From positions 186,001 to 250,000 of the forward strand of contig JAJOHG010000007.1 in the NCBI GenBank assembly GCA_021029095.1: 64,000 bases of DNA. Reading direction: 5' to 3'. Origin of the DNA: Phellopilus nigrolimitatus. Its lineage: Eukaryota; Basidiomycota; Agaricomycetes; Hymenochaetales; Hymenochaetaceae. Positions 12,901-24,423 of the stretch are shown one piece after another. A model generated the notes under the pieces. The model worked only from the letters and a program-made list of their open reading frames with translations. It made no database searches and was not told where the DNA came from. A program made the position numbers and the translations under genes. Every line of letters begins with the position of its first letter. Position 1 is the stretch's first letter.

Positions 12901-13181
12901 ATAACCAAGCATGTGTATGTACAGCAGCTTCGCGACATTGTTATGGCGCGCATATGAATCCTCCTCTTTGAAAGACGTGCGGATAGCAGCAGATTCCTTT
13001 TGGATGAGAGCTCTCTCATCTGCAAGCGTCTTGGAACGACGTCAATGCAATATTACGCGTCATGAGCTTTGGCGGTACCTTGCATGCCCGAATGGCCTTG
13101 ATGAGAGCTAGAGAAGGACACGTTAACGAACAAGCAGCACGCGTATAATTGAAGATGACCTTTGAGATTGTGATAAGGCAT
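9976..13181 (-). CDS. AP-1 complex subunit gamma (gamma-adaptin)
   Basis: Large subunit of the AP-1 clathrin adaptor, which sorts cargo at the trans-Golgi network and endosomes (Apl4 in yeast). The start at 13181 gives MPYHNLK, spliced to [20 protein letters not shown]. This leads into the conserved trunk [20 protein letters not shown] and [18 protein letters not shown] near 12720-12990. HEAT-like trunk exons continue to about 10790. The Pro/Ser-rich hinge follows ([13 protein letters not shown] at about 10650), then the ear domain ([42 protein letters not shown]). The last exon ends in [15 protein letters not shown] and a stop at 9976. The hinge wording and ear are those of gamma rather than alpha-adaptin. 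About a dozen exons. Divergent from AIP3. Confidence 0.92.
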
Positions 13182-13490
13182 ATCGCTGGCGTGGTCGGGC
13201 GTTGATGCAGGTGAGCTCGTCAAAGCAGACGATAAACGATGTCGGCGGTGTGTGCGCCCGTACGGAATCGAGTCTGCAATAATACTAATAGCCAAGTCGA
13301 GCACGCGATGTGCCCGGCATTGTCCGGTGTTCACGCAGGTGGTTCTTGAAGTTGACCGCGTCCCGTAAGTACGCTTGCAATACAGCCATCGCCGCCCATG
13401 AACGGCGCAGTCGCCATGTCCTTGTCGCAGGGTTCGTCATCAGCTCAACATAATCATGCAGTACACCCGTCAAGACGCGACAACCTTTCC
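13182..13490. promoter_or_regulatory. Divergent promoter between gamma-adaptin and AIP3/Bud6
   Basis: 309 bp between two head-to-head start codons. Small ORFs overlap it, but none reads as a conserved protein. I see no distinct TATA box. Confidence 0.45.
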
Positions 13491-16400
13491 ATGTCTTCGA
13501 CGCAATCGCGCGCCAGTGAGAGAGACCGAGAGCGAAGCAGCAGGCCGCCCAATGCCAATGTAAGTTAAGATTGCCCTTCGTTGTTCAAATTTGCACGCTC
13601 AGACTAACTTCTTATCTAACTTAGCCACCCGTAGAATCGGCCGTGACAAGGCTTCTGGTCGCGATCAAGCAGCTACTGGAGGCATTGACACTATGGAGCA
13701 CGCTAAAGATGTCCGAATCGCAGGTCAGCGACGTGTATGTTCGCCTTGGGAACGATTTCAATGCCGCTGTGGCTGCATTTCGGTCGTTTAACATTGATAT
13801 GAAGTGAGTGATGCTTTTACGAACGCTCAAGCCTTTGGATCTAACCCAATTGCATTTGGCTAGCGAGCTGCTATCAGTTCCAGAAGATCTCCGTTCCATC
13901 CTGGAGCAATGTCTTTCGGAGGACGCGACGCCCTCAAATCTCGAAATTTACTTGCCCACTGTTCGGCAAATCATCACCAGTCTCCTCCAGGGTCTTCGGA
14001 GCAAACAATCCGTTTACCGGCGCATTGTATCAGATCGCAAGCATCGCACAGCTGACTCACAAGGCTCTGATCGCGATTCCAGGTCAACGCGCACGTCAAG
14101 GGCGGACAGTGTTGGCTCTTCGGGAGGCTTATCGCGGTCTCACCTTTCACGTTCGGGCGCGCCAAGCGAAGGAGGCTCGAATCGAGGTTCGACTGCGGAG
14201 GGGCAAAGACGCATTGCATCTTCTTCTCGGAAAAAGGAACTTGCTCAACCTCCTCCGTTACCTCCTCCTGTTGACGAATCATATTCCCCTGGTGGATTCA
14301 CGCGCCCCAAGACACCTGCGACTGATGATGAACGACCTTCTGGACATCGACGCGACTTATCGCGTTCCAACGGAGTAACTCCTTCTCAGCCTCCAATAGA
14401 ATATCAAGACACTTCTAGACCCAGGAGTAGTACACCTGGCTTCACCTTCGAGGCTGACAACTCTAACGAAACCCCTATGACGCTCTCACCTACCAAGGAG
14501 CCTCCTGTCCCTCTTGTCCCTTCCAACGTTGTACGATATTCACTGACTGACAATCCCGTTCCCGCCGTCGTTGTGGATGGAGCTACACCACCATCATCTT
14601 CGGATAACGTTGCTTCAGTTGCTCTCGACCGACAACATTCAACAACGTCGACTATAGGAACACTACCAGAGACGCCTTTAACCGAAGTTGCACGGGCACC
14701 CGTTATCGAGAGCTCGCTTGCCGCTTTGAAGAAAAGTGATGCCCTCGAACGTCGGGCTTCTAAGCGCTTTTCGACGTATAATATCTCAAAGATGACCGGT
14801 GGGGGGATGAAGGAACGGTTGGGTTTGGGCCGTAGTATGAATAGGCGGTCAATGGCAGCTGACTCCTCGAACTTGACACCGGGTGAGCTCAACGTTCTGA
14901 CTGAAGAGGACGAATCTTCGTCTGGGACAAGCCTGGGAGGCTCGAGTCGACCCAAAACTCGGGAAAACTTGATGGCGAAGAGGGCTCGGACCCCGACGCC
15001 TTTAGAGGAGGAAATACCTCCTATGCCGCCTCTGCCTGAGGCTACCACGCCGTCTTCGGATCCTGCAGTCTCGGCACCTCCCTTGAAGGAGTTTGCTGAC
15101 GCGGTGGAGAAGCGACGATCTATAGTCTTCAGTAAGCCTGCCACGCAGGTTGAAGAGCCTGGAAGTCCCACATCGAGTGCGCTTACAGTCTTCCTACAGC
15201 TGGGTCGGGAAGTGAAGAAAGTGACTATCGAGAGGGGACTGTCATTTGCGTCGTTGCGCGTTCTATTCGTAGATAAATTCTCGTATAGCCCTGGCCAAGA
15301 TAACTTTCCGGACATCTACATTCGGGATCCTTCCAGTGGTGTCATGTACGAGCTCGAAGATGTGGAGGAAGTCAAGGACAAATGTCTCTTGTCTCTTAAT
15401 ATTGATCGTGAGTTTTGTCAGAAGACTAATTTTTGCAAGTCGCTGATGGATGAGTTCATTTCAGCCCTTGATCAAATTAAGCAACACATTGATCAGCAGA
15501 TGTCTGGCTTGACTCAAGAGCTGAAAGAATTACGCGGTACTGTCGGGTCATCGAATCGAATGTCCCAGATGGTCCGACAACCAGCGATTGTTACACAGCC
15601 CTTCGCTGACAACGATACACCCGTCAATCGACCGACTGATAAGCAATTCCAGCGTGTCGCTCGGCGGTTGTCTCGCCTTGTCGTCACCTCAGAGGAGACT
15701 GCACATACTCACGTAAACGGTTTCACACCACAAATGACTGGCACTACCGTCGTACAACCTCAAATGACTGGCAATACCCTCCAGTCTCAGATGACCGGCG
15801 GCTCTATGCTTTCGGAAGCCTCAAGTCGGATAGTTTTGGACTTGAAAACTCAATTCGACGAGGTGCAGAATCTCCGGCGCGATTTGGGCGTGATGCGGCA
15901 GCTCTATGTCGACTTTATATCTCAAACGAAGGAGTCCTTGAGCTCTCTGCGCTCGCAGACACAGGCGGTTCGTCAGCTCTCCAATGCGAAGGTCGGCGGC
16001 GCGAGGGAATACATCGATGCAGGGAAGACGAGCCTCGACACGCGCACACAGAATGTTCTTACTCGGGTCGAGGAGCTGCAGGATACGGTGGAGAACCTGA
16101 AGGACGACGTTCTAAAGCGCTTTATCAGTCCGCGTTCAAACGTCATCAAGACTGTCGAGAAGGATATTTCGGAGGTCTTTTCGGAGCTTGAGTCTCTTAA
16201 AGAATATATCAGTACCGTTAAACCAATGTGGAAGAAGACGTGGGAGGAAGAACTGCAGAACATCGTCGAAGAGCAACAATTCCTCATTCATCAAGAGGAG
16301 TTCATGCAAGACCTACTAGAGGATTACAAGGCGCTGACAGAAGTGTTCGGACACGTCGAGAAAGTAATCTCGATTCGTGGGTCTGGCGCGGTCCGAACGA

Positions 16401-16777
16401 GGGGATTCAAACCACCGTTACCTGAGGAGGAGAATGGCGGGATCAGTACGGTGATGATGGAGATCCGCAGTGCGGCGGTTGACCCGGAGCGACGCTTGAA
16501 GGCGATCGCGGCAAACCAAAAGAACCGCGAACGGGAAAAGGCTGCCCAATCGGACGAGTTCGAGGCGGAACTGAAGGGCTTCGTCTCAAGCAAGAAGCTC
16601 AAGATGACAGGCGGCGCGGAGGAGACGGAACGTGTACGGCAGAAGAGAAATGACTTGGCACTGAAGGCAATGTTCAACAGTAGTCAGTCGAACATCTCTG
16701 CTGGCTCTACAACACCCACATCCGCAACATCCCCAGATCCATCTCGTAGGGACGATCCAGGTAGCCCAGGGGGCTGA
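13491..16777 (+). CDS. Actin-interacting protein 3 (AIP3/Bud6) family
   Basis: Bud6/AIP3 is a polarity factor that binds actin monomers and stimulates formins at growth sites. Exons are 13491-13559 (MSSTQSRASERDRERSSRPP), 13625-13803, 13864-15407 and 15465-16777, about 1034 residues if all four introns are removed as placed. The N-terminal block AVTRLLVAIKQLLEALTLW then LLSVPEDLRSILEQCL is the conserved fungal AIP3 head. A long Ser/Pro-rich disordered middle follows. The C-terminal AIP3 domain starts near 15180 (ALTVFLQLGREVKKVTIERG), and NIDPLDQIKQHIDQQM is formed across the last intron. It continues as coiled coil to about 16650. The fourth intron (57 bp) has no stop and is a multiple of three, so a naive ORF reads through it. 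A short LQSQMTG/QPQMTG repeat lies near 15730-15800. Confidence 0.92.
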
Positions 16778-17133
16778 TAGACTTCCGGATTTTACTTTCC
16801 TTTGTTCCCCTTTGGCTTGTTTCTGTTTTCCTCGCAAGAGCATTCTTGTTTTTCAACCCGTGTATTATCATCTTCATTGTTCTTATACCTCAATCTTACT
16901 GCTGACAATCTTTTCAAGGATACTACAACGTTGTTAGGTTATTACCGTCACTATGTTTTTCCTACGTGTTTCGTGAATATCAATCATCCTATCCCTGCCA
17001 CTAGAGGACTCAAACTACGGTGGTGTACGGAGAACACTACAAAGTACAGGGCAGGAAGATGGCATATGGCTATGAATATGTAGAGAAGATGAAAGGAGAC
17101 AAACAGACGAGACATCTGTTTGATTGCATTAGT
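16778..17133. other. Convergent 3' spacer between AIP3 and SDA1
   Basis: 356 bp of T-rich and mixed sequence after the AIP3 stop, facing the SDA1 stop. It is expected to hold both 3' UTRs. No gene seen. Confidence 0.5.
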
Positions 17134-19876
17134 CTACTTCTTCTTTCTCTTCTGGTTCTCGTTATGCTTCCTCATTTTCCTCTGCTTCTCCATTAAACTC
17201 GCCTTCTTTTTTCCGCGTACAGCGCTGCTCGCCATGATCATCATGATTGGCTTGTTCCTGGCCTTCTCGCGATTCGTAGACGAGCTTGGAACGTCCTTAC
17301 GCTTCTTGCCTTTATTCGAGCCGAACTTCTCGCGCCCCTCGCGCCCCTCGCGGACCGACGCCATGCGCTCCTCATACGTCGCTTTGGCCTTCTTGCGTGA
17401 TCCCAGGATGTCCTGCTCGCCCAAGAGCACGGCCTCGTCGCCGACACCCATCGGCATAGATCTCGAGAGCTCGCTGTGCTTCCGCTTCGAACCGCTGCTG
17501 CTCGCGGCTTTCGAGCGCAGGTCGTTAATGAGTGCGAAATCGGCTGGTGTGAGGATCTGAAATGCAAATATGAATTGTTGTAGCATTCATAAGAGACACG
17601 TGGACAGACCTTCGTTGCAGCAATACTCTGCGATAGATCGACTATAGGCTGCGATGCATTTTGAGCTTTCTCAGCACCGTCGTCCTCGTCCTCGTCCTTA
17701 TCTTCGTCCTTGTCCTTGTCCTCGTCCTCGGCTTCGCCAATATGGCTTTCCGCATCTTTCTCTTTCTTTTCTTTCTCGTCATCGCTATCGCTCAAATCAA
17801 GCTCATTCTCTGAGTCGGACGGAACGTCTATCCACCCCTCCGAGGCAGATGAACTATCAGACGTCTCCGAGGCGACCTCCCATCCAGCCCAGTCCTCCTC
17901 ATCATCGCCAGCTTCTGCATTGTCATCATCTTCATTTATCTTGCGCATATGGTCTTCCAGCAGCTATTTAAATAGAATCCGGTTAGACGATCGCTAGAAG
18001 CGCAAAATATGTGACCCACATCCAGTCCCTCAATAACTGAGTTACCGCCACCTGTCTCATGTCCGAATGCTGCAGGCTGGAAGGTCGCACCTTTCATGCT
18101 CGCCTCTTTACCCTAGAGTCCAGTAGATTAGACAGATCAATTCGCCCATATAACGTAGGAGGCTTGCCCTTTCTCTGCGCTTCAGCATTGACGGCATTTC
18201 CTGTCTGTATAGATGCAAGAGTCCTCTTGCACCGGCGATCACACTTTTATCTTTGCTCTTCCTATACTCAACCAGATCACCGAGTAAGTCCTCCTCCATC
18301 GCCAATGGCTGTCTTCTGCAAACCTCCCGGACCGCGTTCAAGCCCGCAGCAACGACCTCACTCCCGACACCCGGGTGCACGAACTCGTGCGCAATCTTAC
18401 GGAGAACAGGGGTTAGCACATCCGGTGGAGTGAGCGGGTGTACAGAAGTTGCGAGAGCGGCCAGAATCGTCGGAATGCGTAATTGAGCGTGCGTGAGATA
18501 CTTGAGCAGGTACGTGTAGAACGGGAGCACACAAAGCTTGTGCATGCCGAGCGAGCGGCAGAGCACCTGCATACAGAGCAGCTTGTGTTCCAGTGTGAAA
18601 TGCTTGTCGAAGCGCGAAAGGTTGTCAAAGAGCTTCTCCGCGAATGTTTGCGGGTCCTGTAGTAGTTGGAGCGCAGCGAAGTTCGCTTTAGAGACATCTT
18701 CATTTTTTGATTTGTTTTTCTGTTTTTAATGCTTGTCTAAGATGAGCAGGTAGATGAAAAGTAGGTAGACTCACTTTCTTAATAGCTTTTATGTCCTTTG
18801 CGATCTTCTTATCGCCACTCCTTGTTTTTTTGTTTATGGTTCTCCTATGTTGGAGAGACTTCACATTTGGTCCCTACAGAATACTGGTGAGGAAGAAATT
18901 CAAAAAGCGACTGTATTCCTTACTTCTTCGTCTTCATCACTCGAGTCATCCTCCTCTTCTTCGTCGAGAAAGAAGTGTAAAGCTGCGCTTTGCACCTTCG
19001 TGATTGGGTGGAAGCATCCGAGAGAGACGATAGAAACAGATTTTGCATCATTCCTACGTTTCAATTTTGTTACTTCTCGTGAACGAAAAACAAAACTTAG
19101 AACGACGAAACGCACCAAACTCCCTTCTTCCATAGATCTTTTGTGAGAAACACAGCCCAAAGCGCATCTTCTCCGGCCTGATGCGACACATCCGCACCGC
19201 GCACGGGCTTCTTGCCCTTGTCAAAGAAAACATCCATGTCTGCACCCTGCTCGACCATACGAAAGAGCATCGCCTGCACGGCTCGATTAAGCTTGAGATT
19301 AGTGCGCTGGACATTGGCGGTGCGGATTTCTGATAGGATTGTCTTGCGTATAAAAGAGCGGAGAGTAGACGACGAAGTTCGCGGGAGAAGAGGAAACAGT
19401 GTTTTGAGGAGTCTGAGAGGTCAGTTAGCAAAGATCATTATAGAAACGTAGGAACCTACTCGGTGGGAGGGATGACGTCTTTCTTCCGAAGAATAATCAA
19501 GTTCGAAATCAAGCTCCTCTTCGTGTCTGCGTTGAGCTCGCCGTAATGGTTTAGGAGCAAGCTGGACAGTTCTGCCGAGAAGTTGGTCGTCTCGTTAGGA
19601 TAGCATGGAGCGACCTGATTCAAAATAAGACCATTACAGACGAGCACAACCTTTTAGATGCAAAGAACACACCTGAGAAATGAAGGTAATCATATCCCTA
19701 AACTGCTCGGACTGTTCTACGGGGTTGGCTTGAAAGATATTCAAAATGCTCCTGTAGTGATTCCATTGCTGAAGAAACTCTTCCTTGTATGCTGCTGGGT
19801 CGCGTTTGATGAGATTTTGAAGCTGAGGTAAGTTCGAGGAGAGTAGGACTCCTCTCCCTGCGTGTGACCGAACCAT
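17134..19876 (-). CDS. SDA1: SDA1, 60S ribosomal subunit biogenesis factor
   Basis: Nuclear protein needed for maturation and export of pre-60S ribosomes; also linked to actin organisation and G1 in yeast. The start at 19876 gives MVRSHAGRGVLLSSNLPQLQ, then LIKRDPAAYKEEFLQQWNHY and FSAELSSLLLNHYGELNAD, the standard SDA1 N-terminus. Further exons carry LWKKGVWNDAKSVSIVSLGC (about 19020-19140), QVLCRSLGMHKLCVLPFYTY (about 18520-18570) and VHPLTPPDVLTPVLRKIAHE. A very acidic Asp/Glu/Lys segment sits at about 17640-17930. The tail has LTPADFALINDLRSKA and ends in a Lys/Arg-rich nuclear or nucleolar signal before the stop at 17134. No frame disruption noted. Divergent from the CBS gene by 185 bp. 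Confidence 0.94.
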
Positions 19877-20061
19877 CTTGAACCGCAGGCAGTCCAGTAC
19901 AACTTTGAATGTGTTGACGACGACAAGTTACAAAATAAACTTTTGCAAGTGTGGTGCACGTGACTTGGCGCGTCGATCTAGATTAGTAATACTCCGATGA
20001 GCGTCAGCTTCCGGTCCGCTTTCGTTCTTGTCTGTCGTTTTCCTCCACCACCTCCGCAAAC
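19877..20061. promoter_or_regulatory. Divergent promoter between SDA1 and the CBS gene
   Basis: 185 bp between head-to-head start codons; must serve both genes. A pyrimidine-rich run CGTTTTCCTCCACCACCTCC sits just before the CBS start. Inferred from geometry. Confidence 0.45.
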
Positions 20062-21599
20062 ATGCCCGCCACTGGCTATGTCCTCGACAACGCTCTCGAA
20101 GCTGTCGGTAACACCCCACTAATACGTCTGGATAAAATCCGCCGCAATGAAGGCCTCCGATGCAATCTCTGTGCGTACATGACATGTGTGAGCATGTGTG
20201 GTACACCGTGTTTACGTGTCCCCCAGTGGGCAAGGTCGAGTATATGTCTGCAGGCGGTTCAGTCAAGGACAGGATCGCGAAGCGCATGGTAGAAGGCGCT
20301 GAGCAGGAAGGAAAGCTTATCCCAGGCAAAAGCATCGTCATTGAACCTACCTCAGGCAACACTGGTGAGTTCCTTATCGTTCACTTGTAGCGCACTCGCT
20401 AGGTCTTACAGCGACCGTACATAGGTATTGGCCTGGCTATGGCATGTGCCATCAAGGTAGCGTATACAGTGCCTTTTCATCGTCTATAACTACTGAATAC
20501 ATTAGATAAGGGATATTCGGTGATTATCACCCTACCTGACAAAATGTCACTTGTTAGTTGGTTTTACTTCTCATCCTATCCCCTCATACTGATCATTACC
20601 ACAGGAGAAAGAGGCGGCACTGCGTGCCTTGGGTGCTGAAGTTGTTCGCACTCCAACAAATGCGGCCTGGGACTCTCCTGAATCGCATATAGGTGGCTCG
20701 CATTGTTCTCCCTTCTCCTCTCGTGGCTGAATTCCTTAACGGCTGCAGGTGTTGCTCAACGCCTCGAGCGCGCGATCCCGCATGCTATCATATTGGATCA
20801 GTACCGCAATGTGAGTGCCTTATGCTACGTAGCTCCGGATCTTGTATTCTAATCATGTACATCTGCGCTCGGATCAAGGTCAACAACCCTTTAGCACACC
20901 AATACACAACAGGCCCCGAGATCATCGAAGCCGTTGTTAATACTCCATCTACTTCGTCTAGGCCTTCGAGTGGCAAAGTCGATGCATTTATAGGTGGTGC
21001 CGGAACGGGTGGAACAGTGACCGGTATATCGCGTGCATTGAAGAAGCACAATGCCGATTGCACCATCGTAGCCGTGGATCCCGTGCGTCTCACATCGTGC
21101 TGTCTTATGCTCTCGCTGCTGACACATTAGTGCTACGCAAACAGAAAGGGAGCATCCTCGCGTCGCCGGAGAGCTTGAACGACGATGAACGCGGCGTTTC
21201 CTATGTTGTCGAGGGAATCGGCTATGATTTCATTCCAGATGTGCTCAGCCGCGCAGACGTAGACACATGGACCAAGACGAGTGACGCAGAGGCATTTGCA
21301 GCCGTACGGATCCTGATGCGCGAAGAAGGGTTGCTCGTTGGTGGGAGCAGCGGGAGTGCGCTGGCGGGTGCGCTGCGTTGGCTCAAGTCACCCGAAGGCG
21401 AGAAAATCGCGGCTGCAGAGGGCCAGAATGTCGTTGTCCTGCTTCCTGACGGGTGAATAATTTCCCTTTATTTTAAAAACTTTTTTACTGATCGTATGCA
21501 TGTAGCATCCGAAACTACATGAGCAAGCCTTGGTTCCTGCAAATGACGATGGATGCTGAGCCATCTCCCCTTGCGAAACAAATCGCCAGCATTCTCTGA
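20062..21599 (+). CDS. Cystathionine beta-synthase, catalytic core only
   Basis: PLP enzyme condensing serine and homocysteine to cystathionine in transsulfuration. The start gives [20 protein letters not shown]. The PLP lysine lies in [14 protein letters not shown] (about 20240-20290). The phosphate-binding loop [14 protein letters not shown] is built across an intron near 20365-20425. [17 protein letters not shown] and [14 protein letters not shown] are typical of CBS rather than O-acetylserine sulfhydrylase. [12 protein letters not shown] holds the C-terminal PLP contact. The last short exon (from about 21509) encodes [12 protein letters not shown] and ends in AKQIASIL at 21599. This is about where the catalytic core ends, so the tandem CBS regulatory domain found in yeast and human enzymes is absent, as is the human heme segment. 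At least seven exons. Confidence 0.9.
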
Positions 21600-21814
21600 G
21601 GCCGAGATAGGGTCGAGCTTCGAAGCTCAATTAGATGTTGTCGATTTTTGTTCTGTTTCTTTTCTTATTACAATATGTAGAGCCAGCTTTGTTCCACCCA
21701 GCACTGTAAAGATAACATACACGCTCATGCTCAATCGCCACTTAGTATTCACTTTCGAGCAGGAGAAAAAAAGAAAAAGTACGAGGTTCAGAGGGAAGAG
21801 GTGCATGAAGCTCG

Positions 21815-22765
21815 TCATGATTGTGTCTGAGGCTGCGATTGCGCTTGTGGTCGTGATCCTCCTCCAAAGCGTGCCGTTGTACCCAGTACGTCGACGTAGA
21901 GTGGCCACGGCTTGCCCATCCACGTTGCGAGCTCCGTATGGTCCTTGTACGAATTGTTGGTGTTGGGATGTATCAGCACACTGAAAAGGGCATGGCGAGA
22001 GGGGGGCACGTCGGGAACGGGGTGCGTCAAAGAAGGCAAGAGCATAGACAAAAATAAAAAATAAAAGTGAAAGAATAAGTAAGAGCTGCTATTCTCGGGG
22101 GATAGGACGATACGCACGAGCATGGGCCACGGTTGACCGCGAGCCAGGAGAAGAATGCGCCGGTCTGGTGTGGCGTGAAGACATTTACCTCAAACATGGC
22201 AACCGGATGCGGGCCTACGTGCGCACAAGAAAACAACATGTAAGCTGACCTATATGCACACGGGCATGGGGGCTGGGCACGCACCGACGGGCTTTTCCCA
22301 GAATTTGTATATCCGCAGCTGTGTTGCGAGCAACGGAGAAAAAGTTAGTCAACGATAACACGTATATATATATATATATGCATAGGGCACACCTCGGGGA
22401 ACTCCCGCCGGATTCGCTCGTGCAGAGCGCGCGCGTACGTCTTTTGCGACTCGACGGCCTGCATGTAATAGACTATATGCATCCACTAACCTCAATCGAA
22501 CGTCTATCATCCAAATAGCAAGCTACTACGCACTGTGGAAATCAAACCCGTTGTTCGACGAGTCGATACTTCAAGCAATTATGAGAACGCGTCTGGAAGC
22601 CGCTACTGAAACGAGTGATTCTGAGCTCACGGGAGCGGGAACGCGTCGTACGCAGCAGACGTAGGCCCTGGTGGGTTGTAGAGCGACTTGCCGTCTGCAT
22701 TAATCGTGTCTGGGAGCGGTGCTGCGTCTTCAGTAGCCAGCGAGAGGGTTTGGGAGTGTCGCCAT
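21815..22765 (-). CDS. DOPA 4,5-dioxygenase family protein, frame broken near its 5' end
   Basis: Small non-heme iron enzyme family; the founding fungal member opens the DOPA ring on the way to betalain pigment, but many relatives have unknown substrates. Spliced exons give NGFDFHIYYMQAVESQKTY, with the first expected histidine, then ARALHERIRREFPE, LRIYKFWEKPVG, PHPVAMFEVNVFTPHQTGAF, a SWLAVNRGP block and VLIHPNTNN...DHTELATWMG, then a Gln/Pro-rich tail to the stop at 21815. The likely start, MATLPNPLA at 22765, runs into a stop after 11 codons unless one base near 22731-22745 is skipped; then ATEDAAPLPDTINADGKSLY continues in frame. An (AT)n run lies in one intron. The 5' end is therefore uncertain. 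Confidence 0.78.
22363..22379 (+). repeat. (TA)n microsatellite in an intron of the dioxygenase gene
   Basis: A 17-base uninterrupted alternating TA run inside the intron between the REFPE and LRIYKF exons. Confidence 0.9.
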
Positions 22766-23744
22766 CTCTTGGAGGTTAGAGTTGAGAGGAGGGGGCGCCG
22801 ATCCTCGTCTACTTAAGCGTTTAATGGCACAGCTTCGGACGGATGAATTAAATTGCGACTCGGGATGCTGACGAACATATGACAAATGTATATGTAATTT
22901 AAATCCGAGCGGAAATGTGTTCGCGAAGAGGGCGCGTAGATGTTCTCAGGCAAATGGCATCATCACAGAAATTGTGGCTAAAAGTGCACATTATGCATGC
23001 CCTTTTCCTACCAGATCTCCTTCCTCATTCTGCTTTTCTCTTTGTAAAGGATGTGTTTTTGTTCACACACGATGAAACACCTCCCACCGATTTCTCCAGA
23101 GAGACTCTAGAGATCCAGTGAAACTGTCGAGGGTGCCTGGTTATATTCCGCAGTCAAATGATTAATCAGAAAGCTTGCGAACAGTTGTCAACGGCCCGAT
23201 ATTCCCTCCGAAAGTGCATATGAGCAAGTTGCATCGCTTTGACTAATCAAGTTTCGTTGCGCAAAAGGGGTTTACATATAAGGTACACATGCAAAGCATA
23301 CGTCGGCCAGTGATGCATTGAACAAGGTATAAGACGGCCGCTGGGTTTTGTTGATCTCCCCGCTAAAGTTCCCTGGCTTGTTTTGAGGAGTCCAGATGAG
23401 GAAACTAGGCGTGGAGGATTTGGAAAATCAGGTCGTTTGCTGCAGAGTAGTATCTTGGTCTCTGTGGCCGTCACATCTACATTTTCATCTGTGCTTGCAG
23501 GTGAAGTCGTTCAGGGGTGCTCCACGTTAGCCACGTTCCGTTGACCTGATTTCCAAAAAGATTCAATTCAGTGGTACGAGAGGGACGAGGGAACATGTGA
23601 TTCCGAAAGTCGCGATGTGTGTGACATGGTCGGCTGTCACAACGCGTTCGCGATTCGCTTGCTGCTTCCACTGCAGTCAACAACGTCGCCGCCGCTTTGC
23701 TGCCATCCTCGCTGCCACCTTCGCAGGAGCGACTGCAGCACGAC
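22766..23744. other. Long divergent spacer between the dioxygenase and MOZART1 genes
   Basis: About 980 bp, much longer than other divergent spacers here. No ORF with recognisable content. Both promoters are expected inside. I see no repeat or RNA gene. Confidence 0.4.
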
Positions 23745-24097
23745 ATGTCGTCTAATAGAGAACCAGACAGAAGTTCTGCTCAGCAGACTCTAGACAGTAT
23801 GACTTCTTTATATTCAAAGCAAATAAGCTGGTCTGACACACTGTCCGTGAACTTACCTTTCCGATTGATGATAGTCTTGTACGACATCTCCCAATTACTC
23901 AACACCCAACTTGACCGCGAAACCCTAGCCATCTGTGTGTCCATGATCGAGAGCGGTGTGAATCCTGAGGCACTGTCTGTGAGTTTCGAGCAACATATCC
24001 ACGTGGGGGAGACATTGACGAAGCATCCTAGGCTGTTATCCTAGAGCTCAGACGTGAGAAAGCTTTGTTGTCGGCGCAAGCAGGAATGACCACATAG
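23745..24097 (+). CDS. MZT1: MOZART1, mitotic-spindle organizing protein
   Basis: Very small protein that binds the N-termini of gamma-tubulin complex proteins and is needed to recruit or activate gamma-TuC at spindle poles. Exons are 23745-23796, 23875-23978 and 24032-24097, giving 73 residues. The N-terminus [17 protein letters not shown] is spliced to [20 protein letters not shown]. The conserved [20 protein letters not shown] is built across the second intron and is followed by [10 protein letters not shown]. The helix-loop pattern, the LLNTxLDRETL and GVNPEALxxVI motifs and the length fit the family closely. The gene would be missed by length-filtered ORF calling because no single exon exceeds 104 bp. 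Confidence 0.93.
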
Positions 24098-24423
24098 TGA
24101 GTGATCTGTATAGCGGCTGGAATCCGTAGCCTGTCCAACAAGTTGTATGCATGTGTCGTCCAGTAATTGTAAGCATTGTAAGATTGCACATTTGGTGTCT
24201 GGCTTTTCCAGATGTAATCATGGTATTGATATTCGTTGTAATTTTCAATTGAGCTTGGTGGTCAAATGTGCAAGGTCTGCAGGAGCAATCGAAGACTCGG
24301 AGTCGCGAGCTAACCCGAGCTTACAAATTGAATCAATCTGAGTGTCGTAAGCTGACTAACTGCTTGTCGTTCGGTCAGCGAATCATGTCTTGGAAACTTC
24401 AGCTGTAACACTCATCAGCATCA
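24098..24423. promoter_or_regulatory. Spacer upstream of SF3B1
   Basis: 326 bp between the MOZART1 stop and the SF3B1 start on the same strand. It should hold the MZT1 3' UTR and the SF3B1 promoter. No other element recognised. Confidence 0.35.

Noticed and set aside
14404..15315. 303-codon minus ORF inside AIP3
   Set aside because: Antisense shadow of a Ser/Pro-rich coding exon, without motifs or upstream signals.
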